DNA of 64,000 nt. Source: Dactylorhiza incarnata. Taxonomy: Eukaryota > Streptophyta > Magnoliopsida > Asparagales > Orchidaceae. The stretch spans positions 4,019,501 through 4,083,500 of the forward strand of contig JAWHQI010000099.1 of the NCBI GenBank assembly GCA_033032865.1, given 5' to 3'. Numbering within the stretch: the first letter of the stretch is position 1; the number at the start of each line of letters is the position of its first letter. The notes under the pieces are model-generated. The model searched no databases and was not told the origin of the DNA. It saw only the letters and a list, made by a program, of their open reading frames with translations. This document shows, one piece after another, positions 52,868 to 64,000 of the stretch. The translations under genes were made by a program, and so were the position numbers.

Positions 52868-55762
52868 AATCCAATAAACGAAGAAACAATTTCATCCCAG
52901 AAATTTAAGTTGAGGCTAGGGGGTTTAAGTTTAGATCACAAAAGTCATTGGCGTACATTTTAGCATATACTCCAGAAATTTCCTAGCATAAGAATCCAGA
53001 ATTTATTTTAGCATGAAACTAGGGAAATTCTCTATAACTGCCAGCATAATCAACATGGTTGCTAAATATGAGACTATGGAAGGAAAATCAATTAACTGCC
53101 AATCATGTAGCCAAGGAAATATACCAAGTAGCAGCTAGCCTAGAACAAGAATTTCTAAGCAGTTATTATCCTAACCCAAGGGACATACTAGCTGCCAATC
53201 AAATCCAAGGGGAACAAAAAGAAGCAAATAGCTGCCACAATAAGCCAAGGGTTATACCAGCTACCAACCAAACCAAGGAAATCAAATAGCTGCTAGCATG
53301 AAACCAAGGAAATCACCAAACTCCCCACTAAATCAATAACTGTTAGCATGAGTCAAAAATAAATTTATCAAACTTGGAAGGAGAAACCAAGCAGCCACTA
53401 GCCCTGAATTTTCAAATAAATTCCAAATAATAAAACATGTAGGCAATGTGAAGCTTATAATCAGGAAGGAAATGGGGCAGATGCGAATATATAATCCTGG
53501 AAGAAAAATGAGCAGAGCAGGGCACATATTCTGGACAGAAATTAGAGCATATAAATCAAGGGAAGCCAAGATAGCTGCTAGTCATGAAACCAAGGAAATA
53601 CCAAGTAACTGCTAACACAAATCAAGGAAGAGATTTCCGAGAATGAGTAAGGTGAGTCCATGACTCTACACCTCGCATGGGTTATAATCACATCATTCCC
53701 TTCTAATAACACTTGACCTCGAGTCAATTGTTACTTTTTTCTACTCCCAGTTCTACTTAAATTTGCTCCGGATTCAAAAATTGGTGCTACTTTTATCTCG
53801 TGATTTAATTCATTTCATTTAAGGGCTCCTAAACCGTGAACATAAATCTTACCCAATGGTTGGGTTTCGGCACAGAGCCTTTAGAGGACTGCCTTTTCGA
53901 GGCAATACAATTACACGTACACCTACCTGTACGTATAGAGGCATATTCATATCTTCTTAAATAAGTAAATTCAACTTATCCTCACTATTCAATTCACGTG
54001 TTCACTTCACGACGTGTCTCAACACCCTTGACGCTCTCACCCATACTGAGAGATAAACACGAATCCAATCATCATCATTCACGTACTATTTAAATAAACA
54101 TGATCTAAGGGAAAGCGAAGTCGGAACGTAAATAGGCCAATAAACGAAGGGACAAGCCCCCGTACGTTTTCGGACTAAATTTCTCCCCCCGCCCATATGG
54201 TACATTCATCTCACATATGAGGACAACCTTAGGGGCATATCTTCCTCGACTTAGAGTTCTTACCCTATAGATCCCTGAATCGACGCACTTATATATCAGC
54301 CGTGATGTAGAAATTTAAATTTTACGGCAACGACCAAGCTGCATCTCGTTGTAATGAGAGCATGCACCAATAACATCCAATCACCCGGTACATTTATATA
54401 TGTTTGAACTTAACATGAACCAAGGTGCAAGGCTCGGGATGATTTCCCTTCATCACGGGTTATGCAGACAACCAAAAGTAGGGCATACTTCACAATGTGA
54501 TAAACTAAATCAAGTCCATTACAAGCGCCCTACCATCTATGCCAACGATCATCAATGGCATGCATGTTTATTTATAAAAACTTTTAGGATTTTAGATCAT
54601 CAATCGAGTCATATTAATCTTGTTTACTCCACCGCCTAACACTTATTAATTTCCCAATGTCAAGTATTTACAACACTAAAGGGAACGTTCACCAAGAATT
54701 TCCAAACTCATGGGTAGTTTATCATCATACCGCAATGCATGCACAAAATTTCATTAACTTCCCAGTTATAATGTTATCACAACATAGCTGCATATCCCCA
54801 AAGTGTTAATTTACTACTCTCCTCGTTACTTATCCACATAAGCTTAGAACAGTACCGAGAAAATTAACATCTTTAAAAAAGCTTTCCTCTCTTGTAACGC
54901 TAATAAAATTCCTATCAACCCAAACCTGGCCTTAGCAGTCTGCTTTGCTTAAGGTGAATTAACTCTCAAGGATCATAACTTCCAATTTCAAAAATTACAA
55001 AGATTCTAACTCCTCAAGGGATCCAAGACGGTACATAACTAGCCCAATAAACGAAGAGATAAGCCCCCATATCTCTTCGACTGAGTTTCTTCTGCCACCA
55101 ATATAAGACATTCGTCCCAAAATGAGCCTTCTCTGGATCTGAATTCTTATCGTAACTTCTCCATATGAAACCTTCTACATAAGTAGAAGTGAGAGGTATC
55201 CACATACAGTATAAAATACATGCTTGGTGGCCTCTTACTAAGCAGATGATAGATTTCAGGCACCAATCTCATTGAGATTGCCCTAATATTTTGGGTAAGG
55301 TGATAATATTACTCCATATCTAGGATAGAAATCTCAGGGTGTGAGTCTCTAGCATCTACACTCACGTTAAACTCTTCCCTTAGTCAATCAAGGTCACTTA
55401 TTGCTTGGTCCAATCATCCCCAAGATCTGTATAAGGTTAGGGTATGTCGCGACATATCCTGCTAAGTCGACCAAAAATGGTATCCTAGTTAGGTTGTAAT
55501 CAATCCTATGCCAAACCAACTCTGACTGTTGGAATGGGAATACAAATTACGGTCTCGGAATGAGCCAGCATCTATACGTAAGGGTACGAGTTTGGCTTAG
55601 GTTGGCACTTTCTATAGGAAAAAGAGGACATACTTAATGTGAATCACACATGGGCACACCACCGCTTCCGCTGCATCAGTTTGTCCTCAAACTGATTTAG
55701 CTAGCAGGTGTGGCCTAGTGGGTTAATGGACTTCTTTATCTCAGGATCGTTCTGATACCACT
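52868..55762 (-). other. Interior of element J, no gene seen
   Basis: Only short chance frames occur. From 52930 to 53640 a degenerate phrase like agctgctagcatgaaaccaagg recurs about eight times. From 53640 to 55760 I see no repeat or gene. Two stretches (54105 and 55040) share cgaagggacaagcccccgta-like wording. Confidence 0.7.
55749..55760 (-). promoter_or_regulatory. Primer-binding site of element J
   Basis: The minus strand reads TGGTATCAGAAC, two bases from the 5' LTR. Confidence 0.85.
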
Positions 55763-58700
55763 TGTAAGACCCCCCTCCCGGAACACAAAACACGACGGAG
55801 GGGAGTCTTATGCCCAGGACAGCTGCCTTGCGGAAGCGCCAACACACGAGCTAGCCTCCACCACAAGACGCCTATCCTACTGGCCGGACCAACTAAACAG
55901 CGCCAACCCATCAATAAAAGAAAGCATTAAAAGCCATAGATTCACAATAAGTAATAATGTCCAAACAGTAAGTACAAGAAAGACAGAAAGCTACACAAGC
56001 TCCTGCAAATCATCAGAGTATCAAGCTAAATGCCCCATGGGCTACATCTCAAAACACTCACTCGCCTCTGTCACTGACGGTAGCCAAGGTATCATGGTCT
56101 CCGGCCCTGTCACCCTGACTTGACTATCCTCCTCCAGCACCGTGCACTGCTGCTCTAAGGTACACTCCTAAAAAGAGGGACGTAGCAACCGTTAGTCATA
56201 AAGACTAAGTGGCTTCACATCCGCTCCCCCGACGACTCCAAGGAACCGGGTGGAAGGAAAGGAAGAAAAGCTGCAATATAAGCAATAATATATACAAGCA
56301 GGTGACAGGAATGGTTGTTCATATATGTCAGTTGTTTAAGTACCCAAGTACTTGCAATGGCACTAACTAAGCTATTCATAAGTATATAAGTAGCAATGGT
56401 TATAAATGCAAGTACTAGTAACAGGTATAATAAGCACAGCTAACAAGTAATAAGGCAATGACAGGATGTATTAAGTAGTAGTAACGAGAAAGGAGTAAGC
56501 AGTTCATATCGTACCTTAACTTATATGAATGCCCATACAAACTTATAAGTTAAGGTTTCCAATTTGGGACCCATCATATAAAAGAGCCCATACTAATTTA
56601 TATGATGGACCTGATGCGGTGCAATAGTATGATTATGCAGGATAAATGCAATGCAATGATTATGATATGATGAACTCACCCATGCATTTTGCTATGCCGA
56701 CATAGACCTGTAGTTCCCACTTTTCGAGGGTAGCTAACCACTCAGGCACCTCGCGTCGTGGCCAGACGGAGACTGTGGACCGGGCTCCTCCACAACTAGG
56801 TGGGTATGAACACTACCAGACCTAGTCCTATGTACGCCTCAACGCTAAGAATACACAGCGGAGACCCTGCGTACTGCTCGATTCTAAGAACACACAGCGG
56901 AGCCATCAAGGACACAGAAGGGGACTTAGGTAGGTGAGCACCAAGAGTCCAACCCAACCGGTCTAGAGTCTAACTGTCGGCTTCTGTCGGTGTCACGACT
57001 AGCAAGCCCGTAGACCCGCCACAAGTAATCCCCCAACCACAAAAATCCTCCAACCAGTGTCATCACACCTTCAAGTGTAAACCATGCACATTCATGTAAT
57101 TCCATGCATAACCCTTGCTATCAAGTACCCAAAGACTCGCCGAAGGAGTCTTCTCCTTTTCACATCATACAAGTCAACTGATGTTAACTAGCATCCAAGG
57201 CCCCCAACAACCGGGCCCTTAACATTTCACCACAAGATATAACAATATCTTATAATCCACACCAAGCCATTAAATGCTACTCATACCGGGTTGTCACGAC
57301 TCTAAGCAGTAGCGTGTGCATCACATGGAAATTACCTTACTAGATCCTGTAGGACTACTTGTGCGTACTGTGCCATATTCATATTTCACTAAATAGGTAA
57401 GCCCGAACATATCACCAATATTCAATCGTCTTACGTACAAATCACAACATGTTTCAACACGATTAAATCTATCAACCTTATGGAGAGGTTATCACCATAC
57501 TACACCATCCAATAGATTATCAAGCGATATGAACATTAAATCATACATGTCCTTTTTACGATTCCACATACATCTACAATTTAAGGTTCATTCAAGGGGT
57601 CATCTTAACCGAAATAAATCTGAAATCATTATCACAAGCCAATGCTAGCATATACATGATTCATACAGAATTCCGGCCCAAACAGGCTTCACATTGAGCA
57701 TTTATATCCCCTTCAAGTTATGAAATAACACGGCAACAACTTTAATACTACTTAATCATAAATTATGAATTTCAATAGGGGTGTACATATTGTTATCTCC
57801 TATGTCTCCACCAATTTTCATGAGCATCCAACCAATATAATAAGAGAAATCCACAAAATACTGAGGTTGGAAGTGTTATGACACAGTTTACTAAAACTGG
57901 ATTTTTGGGTGTTATAGTTGTCCAAAAATTATGATCCACCCCAATTTGGAAAGCTAACATCAAGGGGTACAACATTCATGTTGAGTCATAAACCCAGATC
58001 CAAGTGGGTCCTATCAAAAATCTGCTCTGAAGCCAACTGCAGAAATCTGGACAGCAAAACAGCATGCATTGACCACCTCCCAGCTTTCTGGAATGTCCAC
58101 TCGACTGGGCTTTTAGGGAGCTACAGGTCACTTCAGAAAACGAATAACCTATCGTTAGAAAGCTCTTTCCGGTGGCTACAACTTCCATGTTGAGCCCGAG
58201 GTCTAAATCCAGTGGGATCAATCCTAAAAAATGGCTTGACCCCAGCTGCGCACAGATTTCATTAATAACCAAGTGCAAAATTATAAATGAAAACTTCATT
58301 AGCAAGGGGGCTGTCATCACATTTATCACACACATATATAATTAACAACCCTAATTAACAACAAATATATAATTAACAACCCTAATTAACAGAGGGTTGT
58401 TCATCATCCTTCCCAAACAAGGGTTAGGTTAAATCCCTAAATGTCATTCCCCCCACTCTCCCTCAACGACCATGGGTTTGCCCCAAATCAAATCCCATCT
58501 CTACTTCTTGAAGAGAAGAAATGATTCCTAAAACCTCGCGGCGAACGATGCCCTAAATTTGAGGTTCCTGCTTGGTCTTCCTAAGGAAACTCCATTAAAG
58601 CTCACACGAGAAGCTCTCTTGTGCCTTCATCTCTCCTATTGTGATCTAGGACGCTAGCACCAAGGGAGAGGGGGCGGAAGTCACATGATTTCCGGCCGAC

Positions 58701-59792
58701 GTTCGCGGTTGTCTCCTCCGCGGCATGGCAGCAGTTGGCCAAGACTAATTAAAGGGCCAGCGAGAGTAGATTCTGATAATCGCCAGTCCGACGACGCACC
58801 AACCCTGAATCCAGCAATAACCTAAAGGTCCCTTGCCAGATCTTGCAAAACAAAGAAGAGAGAAGGAAGAGGAAGAAGAAGATGAAGATCAAGATGCCCC
58901 CTCAGGAGAAATGTTCAGCCCTACTTCTAATGCCATGCGTTGGAACCCCAAGGTTCGGTGTCAGCCCCCTATTGGACAAGGTATCCACATCTCAGCCAAA
59001 AAAAATGAGCACTCATGTTTTTATCGGGCGACGGAAAGAAGACGCACAGAATTAATAAAGCAGACCGGCGTTCGACGAATTTAAGCAAATTCGTCGAACG
59101 GAGAGAAAGCGCGCAGAAATAATAAAAAAATGTCGGCGTTCGACGAATTTAAGCAAATTCGTCGAACGGAAAGGAAGCGCGCAGAAAAATAAACGCAGAC
59201 CGGCGTTCGACAAATTTAAGAAAATTCGTCGAACGGAAAGGAAGCGCGCAGAAATAATAAACGCAGACCGGTGTTCAACGAATTTAAGCAAATTCATCGA
59301 ACGGAAAGGAAGCGCGCAGAAATAATAAAGGCAGAAGGGCGTTCGACGAATTCAAGCAAATTCGTCGAACGAAATACTAACTATAGCAGATTATTTTGTG
59401 CCGTAATTGTTAAACAAGTTGATAAAATTACTAGAAGAAAAGTATCTATAAATGATTTGCTAAGGATTTAGAGCAAGATATAGTTAACCAGTATTGATAA
59501 GGAAACGCAGAATTTAACAAATAGCCAGGATTCTAAACTAACCAACTAAATCTATGAATCCAGATTCTTTTGCAAAAACTCCCCAGGTTATTAGCCAAAC
59601 AATACCTATAAATTCATCTAGGAGTTTGCTAAAACCATCCAGGAACTTTGCTACTACAAAATTTCCTAATTTAATTATATTTTCCTGTCATTCCATTCCC
59701 CCAATTAATCCAAATTCGAGCACGCACTGGAAAGCCCAATTCCGGGTAGTCAAAACGTCTCCGAGGGGTCTAGCGCAAAATGAGATGTTACA
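55763..59792 (-). repeat. 5' LTR of element J (4030 bp)
   Basis: It matches 48841-52867 along its whole length. Confidence 0.93.
59064..59372. repeat. U3 array of long hairpins, J 5' LTR
   Basis: Five units match those at 52139. Different arms have decayed here (for example gttcgacaaattt in unit three, tgttcaacgaattt in unit four), so these changes came after insertion. Confidence 0.92.
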
Positions 59793-60560
59793 CTAGGCGC
59801 TTGCTTCAACCCAAGAGGGCCTTCTTCAACTTGCAAACGTGTCCTGGATGAATTTTCGATACATACCCAGGTGGCTGGACCATGAAGATGTCCCTGTCAA
59901 TCTCGCCATACAAGAAAGCATTCTTTACGTCAAGTTGTCAAATCTTCCATCCTGAGCAAGCTGCCAACGCAATCACCACCCGCACCGAAGTCATTTTGGC
60001 CACTGTACTGAACGACTCCTCATAATCATCCCCATACTGTTGTGAGAACCCTCAAGCAACAAGGAGAGCCTTGTACCACTCGATACTACCATCCGCCTTC
60101 TTCTTCAGTTTGAACATCCACTTGCAAGTTACAGGAGTTATGCCATCAACCTTGGGAAAAGATCCCAGGTTTCATTCTTCCTGAGGGCAGCCATCTCCTC
60201 ATCCATGGCATCTTCCCACTCCTTGACTCCAGTGGCTTCCTCAAATCTTGAAGGCTCTTGCTCGTCCAGAGGGCCAGCTAAGAAACATGAAACAAAGCTC
60301 ACCATGTTTCCTCCTGTATAACGAGCTGGTGGAATTATAGTCCTCTTTGACCTTCTCAAGGTCGGAACTGGACTAACCACTTCCGCTGCTTCTTCAGAAT
60401 CAACTCTCATCTCAGGCATACTTGGAGCATTGCTCCCCCTGCTTCCATAACCTGAAGCATCTGCCCCAGAGCTTGACGCAACTGGAGCCCCTGGTGAAAC
60501 AGACAACTCTTCTTGAAGGCCTTTTGCAGCTTCCCTTTTCCTTTCAACCTTGTTATCCAA
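59793..60560 (-). pseudogene. pol: N-terminal RT of element I
   Basis: From 60560 it reads through an acidic linker to EWEDAMDEEMAALRKNETWDL. A frameshift near 60150 follows, then SIERYKALLVA, QLDVKNAFLYGEID, MVQPPGYV and LLGLKQAPR, where J begins. Stops are present. The other half is at 47790-48840. Confidence 0.85.
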
Positions 60561-61665
60561 TAGTTCTATACCAGAACCCCCCCTGGTATGACGTCAGCTC
60601 ATCAAATACCACATCGCGAGATACCACAAATCTCCGCATCTGGGGATCCATGTACTTCCAGCCCTTCTTTTGTTCATCATACCCAACAAACACTAGTTTC
60701 CTCGCCTTCGCGTCTAGTTTTGTTCTAAGGGCATCAGGAACGTGCACATAGCAAGTTGAACCAAACGCTCATAAGTGTCCCACACCGGGCTTCTCATTAA
60801 ACATCAGCTCATGTGGAGTCTTCATGTTGATCGGACTAAGAGGGATCCGATTGATGACAGAAGCAGCACAAGACATACCCTCCGCCTAGGACTTTGGAAT
60901 ATTCTTGGCATGAAGCCAACACTTCACGGTCTCCGTCAAATGACCGATTTTCCACTTAGCAACTCCATTTTATTGTGGAGTATGCACACAAGAGAGCTCT
61001 CTTCGGATGTCGTGCTTCCTGCAAAAACTAAAGAACTCACCTGAGGTGAACTCACCTCCATTATCAGTTCTCAGTTTTTTAATCTGCAGTCTAAGACGAC
61101 CCTCCACAAGCTCCTTGAACTCCACAAACTTCCTGAACGCTTCTAACTTCTCCTTCATAAAATACACCCAGGTATATCTAGTGTAATCATCAATCAAAAC
61201 CAGCATATACCGGTTGTCTCCAAGACTAACAGTGTTGGTTGGGCCAAAAAGATCACTGTGAATCAACTCCAACGGCCTCATGCAACTGCTATGTGACTTG
61301 TCAAATAGAAGTCGATGAGACTTGCCATACTGACACCCCGCACAGACATGACCATCTCCCATGGATGATAAACTAGGCAAGCCTTTCACAAGGCCTTTTT
61401 CCGCCATAGTCTTCAGCTTCGCCATGCCAACATGCCCTAGTCTGTTATGCCAGATAGCCGCACTATCATTTGTCTGCATCTTATCAACATAAGAACTTGT
61501 TGATAAAACAAACAAGTCCTTTACCCTTCTCACAACATGAACTATGTCAGCTTTCACCGATGACACATTCTTAAGGAACCTCACTTCTGTTGGACCAAAC
61601 AGAACGTGATATCCGGCGTCTACAGCGTTAGTCACTGAGAAGAGATTTTTCTTCATACCCGACAC
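60553..61665 (-). pseudogene. pol: Integrase of element I
   Basis: The GAG-pre-integrase region has IWHNRLGHVGMAKLKTM and CAGCQYGKSHR. The core has LIDDYTRYTWVYFM and LRTDNGGEFTSGEF; the Glu region near 60960 is broken by a stop and frameshift. The C-terminal part has RKLVFVGYDEQKKGWKYMDP. Confidence 0.86.
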
Positions 61666-61860
61666 GTGATAAACACTTCGTAACTTAAGTGGACCCTTAT
61701 CACTACCTAAAGAAACAACCCCCTATTTCTTGACTGCATGAATAGAATCATCAGCGGTAATAATAGCATCATTACCTGAATAGGTTTGCGCATAAGAAAG
61801 CTTTGACCCATCTCCGGTGAGGTGATGACCACACCCCGAGTCAACAATCCAGTCCTCCTT
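61666..61860 (-). pseudogene. pol: Protease of element I
   Basis: Active-site region DWIVDSGCGHHLTGDGSK just downstream of gag in the same frame. A TAG stop lies near 61722. Confidence 0.8.
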
Positions 61861-62805
61861 TTAGTTGATAGAAGAAAGAACATCAACGGACGCCGCCATC
61901 AGATTTGTCGTAAAGGCACCCTCTCCTCCCCATTCAAATTCCTCATTCCTGGATCCAACTTCCATCTTGCCAGCAGCATGCCCTGCTTGAAGATTCAATC
62001 GGCAATCCTTCTTAAAGTGACCAAGCTGATTACACTTGAAACACCGAAGTCCTTCCTTCTTCGTTCCATCAGATTTAGGAGCATGGCTCCTATCCTGCTG
62101 ACCTGAAGTAGAAGGACCATCCCTTCCAGATGATTCTTTCTTCTTGTCCCACTTCTTCTTCTTCCCAGAGAAGAGCACCTCATTATCTCCCCCGGAGAAA
62201 GACATCCCAGCCATCTGCTTTGCCAAGCTTTCCTGCGAGGCAAGCAAGTTCTCCAGCTCAAGCAATGACGGCCGATTGTCCCAACCTTGGACAGAAGTGA
62301 CAAAGGACACATATTCTCTCTGCAATCCGCGAATAATGTGCCTCTTCAGCTTTGCCTCAGAAATGGGGTCATCCGGATCCAATGCAAAAATCTCTGCACA
62401 GAGGTTCTTCATCTTTAAAAAGAAAGTAGAAACAGAAAGATCACCTTGAGTGGCTTTCGTCAACTCATTTTCTAAGGACTGTAGTCGTGCTACATTCTTC
62501 TTATTGAACAACCCGTCAATAGAAGTCCAAATCTCAGCAGCAGATCGACATCCTATGATGTGATCAAATAGCTCTGATGAAATTGTCCGCTTGAGAGTAA
62601 ACTCGGCTTTCGCATTTGTTTTCTTCCAAGCTTTCACAAGCTCAGCATTCCCTTCAACAGGGACAACTGCTTGTCTCGCATCTCCTCCGACAACCTCCCA
62701 GAGATCGTCACCAAGAAGATAGCTTTTCATACAAGACTTCCACTTCTTAAAGTTAGTCTGTGTAAGAAGCTCAATACCAAGACTTCTTGCAATTCCACCT
62801 TCCAT
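61861..62805 (-). CDS. gag: Gag of element I
   Basis: An open 314-residue frame starts MEGGIARSLGIELL. Copia Gag/UBN2 features follow: NFKKWKSCMKSYLL, then EIWTSIDGLFNKKNVARLQ at about residues 85-105. A CCHC knuckle CFKCNQLGHFKKDC lies at about residues 254-267. The TAA at its end precedes protease in the same frame and fits a CAA-to-TAA change, so Gag was probably once fused to Pol. Confidence 0.88.
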   Translation of the reverse strand: MEGGIARSLGIELLTQTNFKKWKSCMKSYLLGDDLWEVVGGDARQAVVPVEGNAELVKAWKKTNAKAEFTLKRTISSELFDHIIGCRSAAEIWTSIDGLFNKKNVARLQSLENELTKATQGDLSVSTFFLKMKNLCAEIFALDPDDPISEAKLKRHIIRGLQREYVSFVTSVQGWDNRPSLLELENLLASQESLAKQMAGMSFSGGDNEVLFSGKKKKWDKKKESSGRDGPSTSGQQDRSHAPKSDGTKKEGLRCFKCNQLGHFKKDCRLNLQAGHAAGKMEVGSRNEEFEWGGEGAFTTNLMAASVDVLSSIN

Positions 62806-62882
62806 TGCAGTACTACTATTTACTTGTGCTCCAGAAATCCAAGCAAGATAATTGTGGCTGATTCACTGCTTAAACCTCTGTC

Positions 62883-62894
62883 CCTCTGATACCA
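62883..62894 (-). promoter_or_regulatory. Primer-binding site of element I
   Basis: The minus strand reads TGGTATCAGAGG next to the LTR, with no spacer. Confidence 0.88.
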
Positions 62895-63984
62895 TGTGAA
62901 AAATTTCTTGTTTTGATAATTAGCGGAAAAATGGGAACTAGGTCCCAGGAACACTCTCAACCCAACTGAGCATAATAAACCAGAAACAAAGAAGGAACAC
63001 GAGGACTAGTATTCAAAAAACTCTTCTTTACAACTTGAGGTACACATGGCGAGACATGCTTCACCAATACAATTGAAGAAGAATAACAACAAGACAAACA
63101 GAAACCGCCCAAGCCGCCAAACTAGCAAGCCGCCCGACTTAACAAGGTTGTCCGCGCAAACTGCCAAGTCGCCAAAACCACAACTCAACACGCGGACTAC
63201 CTGTTATTCCAATGTTGAAAAAGTCTTCCCGAGCAAGGCCGCCTGACCGTTGTCACTTAGCCGCTCCTAACCGCGAACACTACTGGTGACTAGCTGAACA
63301 AAAAATAGACCGGCAAGGCAAGCCGCCTAACTGCATGGTCTGACTTTATTGAAAGCAAGAACACAAGCCGAAGAGAAAAGCTGTCGCAACCCGCGACCAC
63401 CTGCTGCTACCCGCAGCTGACTGCCATCGACTTAACCGCAGCGGTCTTCTCTAAACAAGTCAGAAGCACACACAAGCCGCGCAACCTGCGAACACAACAG
63501 AGTCAATTCTCAACCCGAGCGACTAGAAAAGTATAACCGCATGCGAGCTCTCGCTTACTATTCACTGTATTTGATCTGAGGGAGAGGTCCTATTTATAGG
63601 CACGAGGTGGAGTGTGGTAACTGCCCATAGAGATAGTATAACCGCCTCAACTCGGTAGTGGGTAGAAAACAAACTGTGCGGCTTAAAGACAAGCCGCACC
63701 GGTCTAGCAGAGCACCAGGACTTGAAGCAGACCAAGTCCCAGAACAAGCCAGACTGACAGACCGCCAGCCCGCTGCGGGTAGGCAATATGCGCGGTCTCA
63801 AGATAGACCGCCTGACCTTCTCTGGGTAGGCAACCCGCACGGTCTCAAGACAGATCGCCCAACCTTCTACGGGAAGACAACCTGCGCAGTCTCAAGACAG
63901 ACTGCCCGACCTTCTGTGGGAAGACAACCTGTGCGGTCTCAAGACAGACACCCCGACCTCCACTTCACTTCAATATTTTCAACA
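62895..63984 (-). repeat. 5' LTR of element I (1090 bp)
   Basis: It pairs with 46619-47763. It has a TATA box at 63591-63598 (minus strand) and the same 47-bp U3 repeats at about 63770-63955. Confidence 0.92.
63770..63955. repeat. 47-bp U3 repeats with GCGGTCT dyads, 5' LTR of I
   Basis: About four units are present, one fewer in part than in the 3' LTR. The arms are gcggtct and agaccgc, with several decayed copies. Confidence 0.85.
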
Positions 63985-64000
63985 GCTATTCTTCTCCATG
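63985..64000. other. Right flank of element I
   Basis: Sixteen bases remain; they should be CACTA sequence if the nesting is right. Too short to test. Confidence 0.3.

Larger units (their letters stand above)
48841..59792 (-). mobile_element. Element J: LARD (large LTRs, no coding interior)
   Basis: It is 10,952 bp with 4.03-kb LTRs and a 2.9-kb interior without recognisable genes. The target-site duplication ctagg is perfect (48836-48840 and 59793-59797). The primer-binding site puts it on the minus strand. It sits in the RT gene of I between GLKQAPR and AWY. The LTRs differ at only a few percent of positions by eye, so it is the youngest insertion that can be dated here. Confidence 0.92.
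46619..63984 (-). mobile_element. Element I: copia retrotransposon with J inside
   Basis: 3' LTR 46619-47763, polypurine tract, RNase H, RT, [J], RT, integrase, protease, gag, primer-binding site, 5' LTR 62895-63984. Flanks are actgt (46614-46618) and gctat (63985-63989); these differ by two transitions and may be a decayed target-site duplication. Confidence 0.9.

Overview
The window is plant nuclear DNA made almost wholly of LTR retrotransposons nested in one another. I infer an angiosperm, probably a eudicot, in gene-poor heterochromatin. The reasons are Ty1/copia elements primed from initiator tRNA-Met, Tat-type Ty3/gypsy elements with two RNase H domains and antisense genes, a LARD, a CACTA end and plant-type introns. 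No host gene, rRNA, tRNA or CRISPR array was found. The genus cannot be named from the sequence.

Layout. (A) 1-6274, minus strand: non-autonomous copia-like element with gag and a second spliced ORF (ORF2), cut by the window start. (K) about 6515-7850, plus: decayed intronless copy of the same ORF2. (B) to 15580, minus: decayed autonomous copia element inserted in the gag of element C. (C) 15581-18918, minus, and (D) 18919-21453, plus: two members of one family lying head to head. (E) 21454-23335, plus: tail and 3' LTR of another element, inserted in the gag of F. (F) 23336-40824, minus: gag and 5' LTR, the LTR split by G. (G) 25900-40499: a 14.6 kb composite Tat-type gypsy unit whose two LTRs are inverted. 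Then come an old repeat X, a decayed gypsy element H (41041-44835, minus), and a second copy of the F LTR with its X flank (44836-46294). A CACTA end (46295-46618) is interrupted by copia element I (46619-63984, minus), and I is itself interrupted by LARD element J (48841-59792, minus).

Order of events read from the nesting: F inserted into X; the LTR-X junction was duplicated; G entered one copy and a CACTA entered the other; I entered the CACTA; J entered I. Each duplicate copy serves as an empty site for the insertion in the other.

What stands out. Every LTR family here carries, in U3 upstream of its TATA box where one can be seen, an array of short CpG-containing dyads. Five lineages share a core close to TTCGTCGAA. 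In A and K similar arrays also lie inside the element, just upstream of ORF2. Several families also carry tandem small hairpins in the transcribed R/U5 leader, with compensatory changes between units in E and in A/F. Element G contains an antisense gene that can be spliced into an intact 342-codon frame with three GT-AG introns and its own TATA box, beside a second antisense gene with three introns and two stops. ORF2 of A has an intron that its relative K lacks exactly. A link between ORF2 and the dyad arrays is a hypothesis, not something shown.
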